Assembly: GCF_002743375.1 (NCBI RefSeq)
Contig: NZ_PDZC01000001.1
Span: forward strand, 248,001-312,000
Source of the DNA: Sporosarcina sp. P34
Lineage (GTDB): Bacteria > Bacillota > Bacilli > Bacillales_A > Planococcaceae
Reading direction: 5' to 3'
Length of the DNA stretch: 64,000 nucleotides
Shown here: positions 1 to 9,259 of the stretch, piece by piece
Position numbering within the stretch: the first letter of the stretch is position 1
How the letters are laid out: each line of letters opens with the position of its first letter
Notes under the pieces: model-generated
Database searches by the model: none
What the model saw: only the letters and a program-made list of their open reading frames with translations
What the model was told of the DNA's origin: nothing
Made by a program: the position numbers and the translations under genes

Positions 1-2064
1 GAAGCCGGCCAACTTGCAAAGCAAGCTAACGGTGCGGTGCTTGTTCGCTATGGCGAAACAACAGTACTTTCCACGGTGACAGCTTCTAAGAAACCAAAAC
101 CTCTAGATTTCTTCCCACTTACAGTGAATTATGAAGAACGCATGTACTCGGTTGGTAAGATCCCAGGAGGATTTATCAAGCGCGAGGGACGTCCTTCAGA
201 AAATGCAGTATTGACTAGTCGGTTGATTGACCGTCCGATAAGACCTTTATTCCCTGAAGGCTTCCGTAACGACGTCCAAGTAATTTCACTTGTTATGTCA
301 GTGGATCAGGATTGTTCATCTGAAATTTCAGCTATGATTGGTTCTTCTTTAGCTTTATCTATCTCAGATATTCCATTTGATGGACCAATCGCAGGCGTTC
401 AAATAGGTCGTATAGATGGAGAATTCATCATCAATCCTACACCGAGTCAGCTGGAAACATCAGAACTTGATTTAGTCGTTGCAGGAACAAAACATGCAAT
501 CAATATGGTAGAAGCAGGAGCTAAAGAAGTTTCTGAAGAGATCATGTTGGAAGCAATTATGTTTGGTCACGATCAAATTAAGAAATTAGTCGAATTCCAA
601 GAGGAAATTGTAGCTGAAATTGGCAAATCAAAGTTTGAAATTGAATTATTCACATTGGATGCTGACATCAGTAAAGAAGTAAAAGATCGTTGTGAAAGCG
701 AACTAATGACAGCAATCCAAACCGAAGAAAAGCATGCACGTGAGGAAGCGATCAACGAAGTGAAGGCAGCTGTACTTGAGCAGTACACAGAAGCCGAAGC
801 TGACGAAGAGACTATCAAGCAAGTGAAAGCGGTTCTTGAGCAAATGGTGAAAGATGAAGTACGTCGTCTGATTACAGTCGACAAAGTTCGTCCGGATGGC
901 CGTTCGCTTGACGAAATTCGTCCACTATCATCCGAAACTGGAATCTTACCTCGTACGCATGGTTCTGCATTATTCACACGTGGACAAACACAAGTACTAA
1001 GTGTATGTACATTAGGTGCGCTTGGTGAAAATCAGATTATTGATGGTCTAGGTGCAGAAGAGTCTAAGCGCTTCATGCATCACTATAATTTCCCGAACTT
1101 CAGTGTAGGTGAAACAGGTCCGATTCGTGCTCCGGGTCGTCGTGAAATTGGTCACGGTGCATTGGGAGAGCGGGCATTACAGCCTATGCTTCCCGATGAA
1201 GTGGAATTCCCTTACACAATGCGTCTCGTGGCGGAAGTATTGGAGTCTAATGGTTCCTCTTCACAAGCATCAATTTGTGCCTCTACAATGGCTATGATGG
1301 ACGCTGGTGTACCACTCAAAGCGCCTGTAGCTGGAATTGCTATGGGATTAATTAAAAAAGAAGAAGACTATTCCATTCTGTCAGATATTCAAGGAATGGA
1401 AGACCATTTAGGCGATATGGACTTTAAAGTGGCAGGTACTACTAATGGTATTACTGCTCTTCAAATGGATATCAAAATTGACGGTTTATCTCGTCAGATT
1501 TTAGAAGAATCTCTTGAGCAAGCGAAAATTGGTCGTATCAAAATTCTTGATCATATGTTGACGACAATATCTTCAACTCGTGAAGAGCTATCTGAGTACG
1601 CACCGAAAATTATAGTTATCCATATCAAACCGGATAAGATTCGCGACGTGATCGGACCAGGCGGAAAAGTAATTAATAAAATTATCGAAGAAACTCAAGT
1701 GAAAATCGATACAGAACAAGATGGAACGATTTATATCTCGTCGCCAAACTCTGAAATGAATGAAAAAGCTAAGAACATGATCGAAAATATCGTACGTGAA
1801 GCAAAAGTGGGCGAGTACTACTTGGCAAAAGTTAAGCGTATTGAGAAGTTCGGTGCATTCTTAGAAATCTTCCCGGGCAAAGATGGCTTACTTCATATTT
1901 CTGAGATTCAGGAAGCACGTACGAAAGAAGTAGAAGATGTATTGAAATTGGATGATGAACTATTTGTAAAAGTAATTGAAATCGACAGACAAGGTCGGGT
2001 AAATCTTTCACGAAAAGTAGTCATTCAAGAAGAAAAAGAAAAAGAACAAGCTAACAAAGAGTAA
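1..2064 (+). CDS. pnp: Polynucleotide phosphorylase, 5' end cut by window edge
   Basis: 3'-to-5' phosphorolytic exoribonuclease of mRNA turnover. The frame is open from base 1 and its first residues ([16 protein letters not shown]) already match the start of the first RNase PH domain, so only about 20 N-terminal residues lie outside the window; 687 are present. Visible in order: RNase PH domain 1, a helical linker, RNase PH domain 2 (FTRGQTQ at about 976-996), a KH domain with its GPGG loop near 1655-1665, and a C-terminal S1 domain from about 1810. A terminator follows directly, so this is the last gene of its unit. The internal GTG at 37 is not the start. Identity is very secure. Confidence 0.97.
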   Translation, partial: EAGQLAKQANGAVLVRYGETTVLSTVTASKKPKPLDFFPLTVNYEERMYSVGKIPGGFIKREGRPSENAVLTSRLIDRPIRPLFPEGFRNDVQVISLVMSVDQDCSSEISAMIGSSLALSISDIPFDGPIAGVQIGRIDGEFIINPTPSQLETSELDLVVAGTKHAINMVEAGAKEVSEEIMLEAIMFGHDQIKKLVEFQEEIVAEIGKSKFEIELFTLDADISKEVKDRCESELMTAIQTEEKHAREEAINEVKAAVLEQYTEAEADEETIKQVKAVLEQMVKDEVRRLITVDKVRPDGRSLDEIRPLSSETGILPRTHGSALFTRGQTQVLSVCTLGALGENQIIDGLGAEESKRFMHHYNFPNFSVGETGPIRAPGRREIGHGALGERALQPMLPDEVEFPYTMRLVAEVLESNGSSSQASICASTMAMMDAGVPLKAPVAGIAMGLIKKEEDYSILSDIQGMEDHLGDMDFKVAGTTNGITALQMDIKIDGLSRQILEESLEQAKIGRIKILDHMLTTISSTREELSEYAPKIIVIHIKPDKIRDVIGPGGKVINKIIEETQVKIDTEQDGTIYISSPNSEMNEKAKNMIENIVREAKVGEYYLAKVKRIEKFGAFLEIFPGKDGLLHISEIQEARTKEVEDVLKLDDELFVKVIEIDRQGRVNLSRKVVIQEEKEKEQANKE

Positions 2065-2074
2065 TCAAATCGTA

Positions 2075-2120
2075 AAAAAAGCCTCTTCCTGCACAAGTTG
2101 CGGCGAAGGAGGCTTTTTGT
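2075..2120 (+). terminator. Intrinsic terminator after pnp
   Basis: A GCCTC-TTC stem pairs with GAAGGAGGC (one bulged base) and is followed by a T run. It separates pnp from mlpA. Confidence 0.85.
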
Positions 2121-2143
2121 TCTTATAATAAGGAGTGAAGTCT

Positions 2144-3403
2144 GTGATTCAAAAATATAATTGTTCAAATGGTGTACGTATTATCCATGAAAAGATGCCG
2201 CATTTACAGTCCGTGGCGATCGGTGTCTGGGTGCATGCAGGTTCAGCCAATGAAACAAAAGAGCAAGAGGGCATTGCCCACTTTATTGAACATATGTTGT
2301 TCAAGGGAACGGATACACGAAGTGCACGAATGATTGCCGAGCAGTTTGATCAGATTGGGGGCGATCTAAATGCCTTTACTTCTAAAGAAATGACTTGCTA
2401 TTACACTACAGTCTTAAGTCATCATGCTTCATACGCATTAACAATCCTATCCGACATGTTTTTCCATTCCCAATTTAAAGAAGAGGAGATGGAAAAAGAA
2501 AAGTCTGTCATTCTGGATGAGATATCTTCTGTTGAAGACATGCCCGATGAAGATGTGGATGAAAGATTATGGGCCGGAATGTTCTCAGAAGATGCAATTG
2601 GAAAGCCTGTAGGTGGACGGATTGAAACCATCAAGTCATTTACGAAAGAAATGGTTGAAGAATTCATGGTGAAACATTATCGCCCCGAAAATGTGGTTAT
2701 TTCTATTGCAGGAAATTATGATGAACGTTTAATCAAGCTGATTGAAGCAAACTTCGGAAGCTATCAAGCTAAAGACCAAGCTCCTGTTTCGATACAAGAC
2801 GAAAAAGTACCGAATTTTACAGCACAACAAATCATCAAAGCAAAAAATATTGAACAAGTTCATGTATGCTTTGGTTATCCATCTCTGCCTTCGACTCACG
2901 ATAAAATTTACGAGTTAAGCTTATTCGATAGTATCCTTGGTGGAACGACGTCCTCTAGGTTATTTCAGGAAGTTCGAGAGAATCGCGGTCTAGCCTATTC
3001 GATTCACACATACTACGCCGCATATAAAAATGCTGGCTCCTTTGTGATTTATTGTGGAACCTCACCGGAAAACTTTTTAGAGACGTATCGTACAATTGAT
3101 CAGGTCATTGCGGAAGTACTTCATGACGGTCTAACAGATAAAGAGTTGCGAAATGCCAAAGAGCAACTTAAAGGTAGTTTTGTTCTTGGTTTGGAAAGCT
3201 CGGAATCGCGTATGTATAGGAACGGACGCAATGAATTAGTGCTAGGAAAACATCAGATGATCCATGACGTCGTTAAACATATTGAGAATGTTGAAAAACG
3301 AAATGTCTATCGACTAGGACAGCAAATGTTAGAAAGTGATCGTGCACTATCCATTATCGCGCCTAAATCAAGTATTCAGCAATTAAAAAAATTGCAGAAC
3401 TAG
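2144..3403 (+). CDS. mlpA: M16 family zinc peptidase, MlpA/YmxG-like
   Basis: Insulinase/mitochondrial processing peptidase family zinc protease, 419 residues. The inverted zinc motif HxxEH is intact (HFIEH, residues 46-50), and the R/Y pair typical of the C-terminal half is seen in SSRLFQEVRENRGLAYS. A GTG at 2135 would lie immediately beside the AAGGAG ribosome site (2129-2134). The GTG at 2144 sits 9 bases downstream of it and matches the MIKRYTCQNGV-type start of B. subtilis YmxG, so 2144 is chosen. Position between pnp and ymxH is the same as in B. subtilis. The physiological substrate is not settled. Confidence 0.92.
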   Translation: MIQKYNCSNGVRIIHEKMPHLQSVAIGVWVHAGSANETKEQEGIAHFIEHMLFKGTDTRSARMIAEQFDQIGGDLNAFTSKEMTCYYTTVLSHHASYALTILSDMFFHSQFKEEEMEKEKSVILDEISSVEDMPDEDVDERLWAGMFSEDAIGKPVGGRIETIKSFTKEMVEEFMVKHYRPENVVISIAGNYDERLIKLIEANFGSYQAKDQAPVSIQDEKVPNFTAQQIIKAKNIEQVHVCFGYPSLPSTHDKIYELSLFDSILGGTTSSRLFQEVRENRGLAYSIHTYYAAYKNAGSFVIYCGTSPENFLETYRTIDQVIAEVLHDGLTDKELRNAKEQLKGSFVLGLESSESRMYRNGRNELVLGKHQMIHDVVKHIENVEKRNVYRLGQQMLESDRALSIIAPKSSIQQLKKLQN

Positions 3404-3460
3404 TCGACTTCTCGCCTCTGATACATATGATGAAAGAGATCTTTATAGGGGAGGGCTTTC

Positions 3461-3739
3461 ATGAAATTATCAGAACTGGCACAAAAAGAGCTGATTCAAG
3501 TAGAAGAAGGTATGAGGTATGGTTTCTTAGCAGAAACAGATTTACTGTTCGACCGAAAAACAGGAGCAATCATTGGATTTGAAATACGGAAAAAATTAGG
3601 TAAAACTCTTTTTAGGCAAAAAGACCAAGATATAATTGAATATATTCCTTGGCATGAAATTGTGCTAGTGGGCGAAGATCGGATTTTATTTGGCAAAACG
3701 CATGAACTGAATAGAAAGGAAGTGGAAGAGTATGACTAA
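3461..3739 (+). CDS. ymxH: YlmC/YmxH family PRC-barrel sporulation protein
   Basis: Small (92 residues) PRC-barrel-like protein of the YlmC/YmxH family; the function is not established. Conserved features are the KLSELxxKE start and FDRKTGAIIGFEIRK. A strong ribosome site (GGGGAGGG) precedes ATG 3461. A CATATGAT sequence at 3424-3431 has the shape of a sporulation sigma -10 element, but I see no convincing -35. The gene overlaps dpaA by 8 bp, implying translational coupling with dipicolinate synthase, as in B. subtilis where ymxH precedes spoVFA. Confidence 0.88.
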   Translation: MKLSELAQKELIQVEEGMRYGFLAETDLLFDRKTGAIIGFEIRKKLGKTLFRQKDQDIIEYIPWHEIVLVGEDRILFGKTHELNRKEVEEYD

Positions 3740-4538
3740 ATGGCTAGTAGTAGGCACTGATCAACGGTTGCGCATCGCAAATGAACTCTTGGTGGAATCA
3801 GGAATTGACAGTGAATATATATGTTCTGATACGTTTGATGAACAGTTAAAGCAAACTTTGATAGATACAAAGCCTGATCATCTTCTACTTCCTTTGTTGA
3901 TGATGGAACAAAGCATACCCATAGACTATTTGAAAAAAGGCTCTTCAGTTTATTCCGGTAATACTTCAGCGGAATGGAGACAAGAGCTTGCTGACAAAGG
4001 TATAACGCATACGAATTATCTAGAAAATGAACAATTTATTTGGAGAAATGCTCAATTGACTGCAGAAGCATTCGTTCATGTCTTTTATGAACATACCAAA
4101 AGACAGATTGCAGGCAAGCATTTTTATATTGCTGGATTTGGCAGAGTAGGAAAAGCAATTGCCCATACATTGTATCAATTGCAGGCCACTGTCACCATCG
4201 TTGCACGTGCTGACGGACAATTGGCGGAAGCAGAGGTGTTTGGATATAACACTCTGAAACTCCACGATACCACAACATTCACACATGGCTACTTAGTTAA
4301 CACTATTCCAGCTCCATGGCTCGATACAAATCAAAGCGGTACTGTACATGTATTTGATGTCTCTTCCACACCTGGGTGCCTAAAGCATTCCAATTCCGCT
4401 GAATACTATACGATACACCTCAAATTGCCCGGGAAGCATTTTCCCGAGGATGCGGCTGCTGTATTAGTTGACGCGATTTTGAGAATAAGTATAGACGAAA
4501 GGGGAACTAAATGCTCAAAGGAAAACGAATCGGATTAG
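3732..4538 (+). CDS. dpaA: Dipicolinate synthase subunit A
   Basis: Subunit of dipicolinate synthase, which makes the spore-core chelator dipicolinic acid from the lysine-pathway intermediate in the mother cell. 268 residues, clearly shorter than the roughly 297 of B. subtilis SpoVFA, and the N-terminal half is strongly diverged. The Rossmann nucleotide-binding loop is clear (GFGRVG, residues 135-140), and a TIP motif follows in the second half. It overlaps ymxH by 8 bp and dpaB by 28 bp. Assignment rests on the Rossmann fold, the overlap with an unmistakable dpaB, and the following lysine-pathway genes asd and dapA. Confidence 0.9.
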   Translation: MTKWLVVGTDQRLRIANELLVESGIDSEYICSDTFDEQLKQTLIDTKPDHLLLPLLMMEQSIPIDYLKKGSSVYSGNTSAEWRQELADKGITHTNYLENEQFIWRNAQLTAEAFVHVFYEHTKRQIAGKHFYIAGFGRVGKAIAHTLYQLQATVTIVARADGQLAEAEVFGYNTLKLHDTTTFTHGYLVNTIPAPWLDTNQSGTVHVFDVSSTPGCLKHSNSAEYYTIHLKLPGKHFPEDAAAVLVDAILRISIDERGTKCSKENESD

Positions 4539-5101
4539 GCATCACTGCTTCACACTGCACATACGACCAACTGCTTCCGATGATCACTTCGTTGCAAAAA
4601 GAGGGAGCGATTGTCGTTCCAATTATTACACATTCAGTTCTTCATGCTGCAACGCGTTTTGGTACAGGTGAAGAGTGGATTAAACGAATAGAAGAAGCGA
4701 CAGGCGAGAAGGTAGTGACAAGTATTGTTGAAGCAGAACCATTCGGACCATCCAATCCGCTTGACTGCATGGTAATTTCACCGCTTACAGGTAATTCTAT
4801 GAGTAGGTTCGCAAATGCTGCTACTGATTCACCTGTTTTGATGGCAGCTAAAGCAACATTGCGTAATGGTAAACCTGTAGTACTTGGTATTTCTACAAAT
4901 GACGCACTAGGACTTAACGGAATGAACCTCATGAAGTTATTGAATATGAAACACGTCTTTTTTATTCCATTCGGTCAAGATGATTGCATAAAAAAACCGA
5001 ACTCCTTAATATCGGATTTCTCATTATTACCTGCTACCGTTGCTTCCGCAATAGATAGTAAACAATTACAACCGTTACTAATAATTCATAATAATGCATG
5101 A
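4511..5101 (+). CDS. dpaB: Dipicolinate synthase subunit B (flavoprotein)
   Basis: Flavoprotein-family partner of DpaA, 196 residues, the usual family length. Very well conserved blocks: KGKRIGLGITASHCTYD at the start, then PLTGNSMSRFANAATDSPVLMAAKA and GISTNDALGLNG, typical of SpoVFB. The 28-bp overlap with dpaA and an AAAGGGGA ribosome site inside dpaA fit coupled, equimolar synthesis. Expression is expected late in the mother cell (sigma-K in B. subtilis), but I could not identify a sigma-K promoter upstream with confidence. Confidence 0.96.
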   Translation: MLKGKRIGLGITASHCTYDQLLPMITSLQKEGAIVVPIITHSVLHAATRFGTGEEWIKRIEEATGEKVVTSIVEAEPFGPSNPLDCMVISPLTGNSMSRFANAATDSPVLMAAKATLRNGKPVVLGISTNDALGLNGMNLMKLLNMKHVFFIPFGQDDCIKKPNSLISDFSLLPATVASAIDSKQLQPLLIIHNNA

Positions 5102-5108
5102 AAATAGA

Positions 5109-5137
5109 TTTTTAAATTCTTCAACATATGTTATAAT
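5109..5137 (+). promoter_or_regulatory. Candidate sigma-A promoter for asd
   Basis: A perfect TATAAT lies at 5132-5137. The hexamer 17 bp upstream (TTTTTA, 5109-5114) is only a weak -35. It would allow vegetative expression of asd independent of the sporulation genes dpaAB. Confidence 0.45.
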
Positions 5138-5163
5138 TCGTTCAATCACAATTAACGAGACGA

Positions 5164-5180
5164 GGACATACAATATGTCC
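5164..5180 (+). promoter_or_regulatory. Perfect 7-bp hairpin in the asd leader
   Basis: GGACATA-CAA-TATGTCC is a perfect inverted repeat with a 3-base loop, about 20 bases downstream of the likely transcription start and 37 bp before the asd ATG. No T run follows, so it is not a terminator. It could be an operator or an mRNA-stabilising 5' hairpin; the function is unknown. Confidence 0.5.
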
Positions 5181-5217
5181 TTACTATTGCTTGTTAATAA
5201 TTGAAAGGAAGATATAG

Positions 5218-6243
5218 ATGAAGAGTGTTACTGTTGCAATTGTTGGCGCGACCGGAGCGGTAGGTACAAAAATACTTGAGAAATTGGTGGAACGTAATTT
5301 CCCTGCCACTTCTATTAAATTACTTGCATCTAAACGTTCAGCGGGCAATGAAATCATAGCGGGTGGAAAAACGTATGTTGTACAAGAAACAACACCGGAA
5401 GCTTTTGAAGGCATCGACATTGCATTCTTTAGTGCCGGTGGAAGTATTTCTGAGAAGTTTGCACAAGACGCAGTGAGAAGCGGAGCGGTTGTAATTGATA
5501 ACACAAGCGCGTTCCGCATGGACCCAAACACACCGCTTGTCGTTCCAGAAGTGAATCCACAGGAGTTAGAGAACCATTCAGGAATTATTGCGAATCCGAA
5601 TTGTTCTACCATTCAGATGGTAGCAGCACTTAAGCCTATTAAAGATCAATATGGACTAAGTAAGCTCATCGTATCTACTTACCAGGCAGTCTCAGGGGCC
5701 GGAGTGGAAGCGATTGATGAATTAGCAGAACAAAGTAAGCAATTCACGGATCGCAGTGAAATAGAAGCAGAAGTATTACCATCCGCTTCTGCAAAACGTC
5801 ATTATCCGATCGCATTCAATGCGATTCCACAAATTGATTCATTTGATGAGTCAGGCTATACATTGGAAGAACTGAAAATGATCAATGAAACAAAGAAAAT
5901 ATTCGGTGATCAAAACATGGCAGTAGCCGCAACTTGTGTTAGATTACCAGTTGTATCCGGACATTCAGAATCCGTTTACATCGAAATTGATCAAGATGAT
6001 GTCACAGTGAAAGATATCCAGGCATTGATCGAAAAGGCCCCAGGAATTGTCTTGCAAGATGATCCGGCTTCACAACTCTATCCAATGCCACTTTATGCAG
6101 AAGATAAAGATGAAGTATTTGTAGGAAGAATCCGTAAAGATTTAGATAACAGCAAAGGATTCCACCTATGGATTGTATCGGATAACTTATTAAAAGGTGC
6201 TGCATTAAACTCCGTGCAAATCGCCGAGGCACTTATCAAATAA
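5218..6243 (+). CDS. asd: Aspartate-semialdehyde dehydrogenase
   Basis: NADPH-dependent reduction of aspartyl phosphate to aspartate semialdehyde, the branch point to lysine/DAP/dipicolinate and threonine/methionine. 341 residues. The N-terminal NADP loop GATGAVGTKIL is at residues 8-18, and the catalytic cysteine is C129 in NPNCSTIQM. ATG 5218 has a GAAAGGAAG ribosome site. It follows dpaAB as in B. subtilis, supplying the same pathway. The next gene in B. subtilis, aspartokinase dapG, is missing; a non-coding repeat lies there instead. Confidence 0.97.
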   Translation: MKSVTVAIVGATGAVGTKILEKLVERNFPATSIKLLASKRSAGNEIIAGGKTYVVQETTPEAFEGIDIAFFSAGGSISEKFAQDAVRSGAVVIDNTSAFRMDPNTPLVVPEVNPQELENHSGIIANPNCSTIQMVAALKPIKDQYGLSKLIVSTYQAVSGAGVEAIDELAEQSKQFTDRSEIEAEVLPSASAKRHYPIAFNAIPQIDSFDESGYTLEELKMINETKKIFGDQNMAVAATCVRLPVVSGHSESVYIEIDQDDVTVKDIQALIEKAPGIVLQDDPASQLYPMPLYAEDKDEVFVGRIRKDLDNSKGFHLWIVSDNLLKGAALNSVQIAEALIK

Positions 6244-6285
6244 ATTAATTATATAAATTGAATTAAAGATTTTAGGATACACTAA

Positions 6286-6474
6286 GTTGATTGGAGAGGA
6301 AGGCGGCGTGTGCAAAGATGTGCTCCTAACGCTTCGCTTTTACTCGCAAAAGCCGTTCTTCGTGACGGCTCTTCCAGCGGGAACAGCACGAGCTGAAAGC
6401 CCCGCAGGTAGCGTAGCGGACGAGGAGATTGAGGCCGTGCCCGCGGAACGCGTCCGCCTGGAACGGAAATCAAC
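6286..6474. repeat. Dispersed GC-rich intergenic repeat with terminal inverted repeats
   Basis: A 189-bp block, visibly more GC-rich than its surroundings, is bounded by perfect 7-bp inverted ends (GTTGATT at 6286-6292 and AATCAAC at 6468-6474). The interior contains internal hairpins such as CCGTTCTTCGTGACGG and a GGGAACAGC...CCCCGCAGG...CCCGCGGAACGCG segment. From memory, elements with GTTGATTTCCGTTCCAGG ends are scattered between genes in Sporosarcina, Planococcus, Lysinibacillus and Bacillus. It encodes no credible protein; the two short ORFs across it are composition artefacts. The whole 6244-6553 stretch holds this element plus AT-rich flanks, with no gene and no recognisable lysine riboswitch. 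Confidence 0.75.
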
Positions 6475-6553
6475 GGTTCCCATGAGAGGATTACTTCTTA
6501 AGTTCAACTTATTTAGGTAGAATTAAGAATAATAACGAAAAGGGATGGTCAAT

Positions 6554-7444
6554 GTGCAACTTGGAAACGTAGGGACAGCAATGGTCACTCCTTTTTCTCC
6601 TGACGGTATGATTGATTACGCCCAAACAACCAGCTTGCTTGAGCATTTGATCGCAAATGGGACAGATTCTGTCATCGTAAGCGGTACAACTGGTGAATCA
6701 CCGACGCTAACTGTCACGGAGAAGAAGGAATTACTGGATTTTGTAATAAAGGTTGTGAATAAGCGTATTCCAGTGATTGCAGGTACAGGGACAAACAATA
6801 CTGCGGAATCCATAGAGCTGACTAAGGCTGCCGAGCGTTCAGGGGCTGACGGAATCATGCTCGTGACACCTTATTATAATAAGCCAGACCAAAAAGGTAT
6901 GTATGCACACTTTTCAAAAATTGCTAACGTTACAACATTGCCTGTATTGTTATATAATATTCCAAGTCGTTCCATCGTCAACTTGCTTCCAGAAACCGTT
7001 ATTGCATTATCGAAAATCGATAATATTAAAGCAATCAAAGAAGCAAGTGGAAATTTGGAGCAGATGGCAGAAATCATTGAAGGAACCGCGGACGATTTTG
7101 AAGTGTACAGTGGGGACGACGGATTGACTTTGCCATTGCTTGCAATTGGCGGTAGAGGAATTATTTCAGTTTCTTCACACATCGTAGGAAATGAAATGCA
7201 AGAAATGATTCAAGCTTTCCAAAATGGCAAAATAAAAGAAGCCGCTGATCTTCATCGTTCATTATTACCAGTATTCGGCGCATTGTTCTCTAAGCCGAAT
7301 CCAGTGCCTGTGAAATATGCACTGGAAAAAGCAGGTGTGCCAACAGGCGGCGTTCGTTTACCCCTAGTGGAAATGGACGAAAAAGAAGCGATGATCATTG
7401 ATGAGGCGCTTGAAAAATTTGAAAAAAGAACACGGATTCTGTAA
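6554..7444 (+). CDS. dapA: 4-hydroxy-tetrahydrodipicolinate synthase
   Basis: Condenses pyruvate with aspartate semialdehyde, the first committed step to DAP, lysine and dipicolinate. The Schiff-base lysine is K162 (IKEASG), and the substrate motif GTTGESPT and the YYNKP block are intact. An in-frame ATG exists at 6545, but it lies inside the AAGGGA ribosome site; GTG 6554 has correct spacing and gives the MxxGNVxTAM start of B. subtilis DapA, so it is chosen (296 residues). It sits 310 bp after asd across the repeat element. No T-box or lysine riboswitch is recognised upstream. Confidence 0.95.
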   Translation: MQLGNVGTAMVTPFSPDGMIDYAQTTSLLEHLIANGTDSVIVSGTTGESPTLTVTEKKELLDFVIKVVNKRIPVIAGTGTNNTAESIELTKAAERSGADGIMLVTPYYNKPDQKGMYAHFSKIANVTTLPVLLYNIPSRSIVNLLPETVIALSKIDNIKAIKEASGNLEQMAEIIEGTADDFEVYSGDDGLTLPLLAIGGRGIISVSSHIVGNEMQEMIQAFQNGKIKEAADLHRSLLPVFGALFSKPNPVPVKYALEKAGVPTGGVRLPLVEMDEKEAMIIDEALEKFEKRTRIL

Positions 7445-7448
7445 TAAA

Positions 7449-7480
7449 CAAAAGCCGGACGACCATTCCGGCTTTTTTTG
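7449..7480 (+). terminator. Intrinsic terminator after dapA
   Basis: AAAGCCGGA / TTCCGGCTTT stem with a CGACCA loop and a following T run. Confidence 0.9.
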
Positions 7481-7557
7481 TTTGTACTGAACGCCTACTA
7501 TCTCGTATAATGGTGTTTAGTCGTTGTGGGCGGGAATATATTATAGGAGGAAATAAT

Positions 7558-9225
7558 GTGACGAAAATACAAAATGAATTAATTAGAGTGATTCCACTAG
7601 GTGGAGTAGGGGAAATTGGAAAGTCTATGTATGTCGTTGAAATTGACGACGAACTATTTGTTATGGATTCAGGGTTAATGTTTCCAGAAACGGAAATGCT
7701 AGGTATTGACTTTGTCATACCTGACATGACGTATCTTGAAGAGAATAAAGATCGGATCAAAGGAATATTCTTAACTCATGGTCATGAGGATGCAATTGGG
7801 TCGATTGCGTATTTATTACAGAAAGTACAAGCTCCTGTCTACGGTACAAAGTTGACATTGGCTTTGGCGAAAGAACATTTGAAAAAAATGCCGGCACCAT
7901 CAACTGTCCGCTTCTTCGAGGTGACAAGCAAAAGCCGGATGAACTTCAAGCGTACGCATGTGACATTCTTTTACACAACGCATAGTATTCCGGATTCTTT
8001 AGGAATTGTCTTCCATACAAGTGAAGGTGCAATCGTCAATACAGGAGAGTTCAAATTCGACCAAGCAGCAAAAGGCAAATATCGCCCTGATATTGCGAAA
8101 ATGGCTACAATTGGTGAAGAAGGAGTCTTTATCTTGATGTCCGACTCTACAGAAGCAGAGCGTCCAGGTTATACGACATCTGAGTCTGTAATTGAAAAAC
8201 GTCTTTTTAAAACTTTCCACGAAGCACAAGGAAGAATTTTAGTAGCGTTGTATGCATCAAACTTCATTCGTATTCAGCAAGTACTAGATCAGGCAGCAGC
8301 ACAGAAGAAGAAAGTTGCAGTTGTTGGTAAAAGTTTAGAGAGCTACTTTGAGGTCGGGTTAAAATTAGGATATTTACAAGTGGAAGAAGAGATTGTAATT
8401 CCAGTTAAAGACATGGAGCGCTATGATGACCAGGATATCGTAATCATTGTAACAGGTAACCAAGGTGAGCCACTAGAAGCTTTGGAAAAAATCGTCCGTA
8501 AACATCATAGAGAAATTAATATCAAAAGTTCTGATACGGTCTTAATTACATTCACACCGTCACCCGTTATGGAAACTTCCATGTACAAGATGATGAATGA
8601 ATTGGCAAAGGCTGGTGCGACTGTACTGACATCCACACGAAATGTACACGTCTCCGGTCACGGTTCTGCTGAAGATTTGAAAATGATGTTAAACTTAATG
8701 CGACCTCAATATTTTATTCCGATTCAAGGGGAATATCGTATGCTGATTGCACACTCCAAGCTCGCTCAAGAAGTTGGTCTACCTAAAAGCCGTATCTTCA
8801 TTGCGGATAAAGGCGACATTGTTGAATTCAAGAATGAAAAGCTTCGCATGGCGGGTAGAGTCCAGGCTGGTAACGTCTTGATCGATGGTATTGGTGTAGG
8901 AGATGTAGGAAACATCGTGTTGCGTGACCGTAAGCTGTTATCGCAGGACGGAATCTTTACAGTCGTTGTGACATTGAACAGAAAGCAAAAACGAATCGCT
9001 GCAGGTCCTGAAGTCGTCTCACGAGGGTTTGTCTATGTACGTGAATCAGAGGAATTATTTGAAGAAGCGACAAAATTGATTACTAAAATTGTCGAGAAGT
9101 ACGTGAATAAAGAAACATTTGAATGGACAAACATTAAACAAGAGATCCGTGAGACATTGAGTTCGTATTTATATCAACAAACAAAACGTCGCCCAATGAT
9201 TATCCCAATTATCATGGAATACTGA
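7558..9225 (+). CDS. rnjB: Ribonuclease J2
   Basis: Metallo-beta-lactamase/beta-CASP ribonuclease, partner of RNase J1 in RNA processing and 5'-to-3' decay. The open frame extends upstream to 7510, but GTG 7558 is preceded by AGGAGG at 7545-7550 with 7-base spacing and gives 555 residues, the length of B. subtilis RnjB. The metal-binding motif is at residues 74-81 (HGHEDAIG), with beta-CASP and C-terminal beta-alpha-beta regions following. Its place after dapA is as in B. subtilis and favours RnjB over RnjA. The genes tepA and ylzJ, which follow it there, are absent here. Confidence 0.93.
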   Translation: MTKIQNELIRVIPLGGVGEIGKSMYVVEIDDELFVMDSGLMFPETEMLGIDFVIPDMTYLEENKDRIKGIFLTHGHEDAIGSIAYLLQKVQAPVYGTKLTLALAKEHLKKMPAPSTVRFFEVTSKSRMNFKRTHVTFFYTTHSIPDSLGIVFHTSEGAIVNTGEFKFDQAAKGKYRPDIAKMATIGEEGVFILMSDSTEAERPGYTTSESVIEKRLFKTFHEAQGRILVALYASNFIRIQQVLDQAAAQKKKVAVVGKSLESYFEVGLKLGYLQVEEEIVIPVKDMERYDDQDIVIIVTGNQGEPLEALEKIVRKHHREINIKSSDTVLITFTPSPVMETSMYKMMNELAKAGATVLTSTRNVHVSGHGSAEDLKMMLNLMRPQYFIPIQGEYRMLIAHSKLAQEVGLPKSRIFIADKGDIVEFKNEKLRMAGRVQAGNVLIDGIGVGDVGNIVLRDRKLLSQDGIFTVVVTLNRKQKRIAAGPEVVSRGFVYVRESEELFEEATKLITKIVEKYVNKETFEWTNIKQEIRETLSSYLYQQTKRRPMIIPIIMEY

Positions 9226-9259
9226 TCCACATTGTTTGTTGACTAATTAAAGAACAATT

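Noticed and set aside
6282..6520. Short ORFs of 77 and 63 codons across the GC-rich block between asd and dapA
   Set aside because: They lie on opposite strands of the same repeat element, have repeat-like composition and no ribosome sites; open frames are expected in GC-rich DNA.
6475..6553. Lysine riboswitch (L box) before dapA
   Set aside because: The space is about 80 bp and shows none of the conserved L-box core; too short for the roughly 170-base aptamer.
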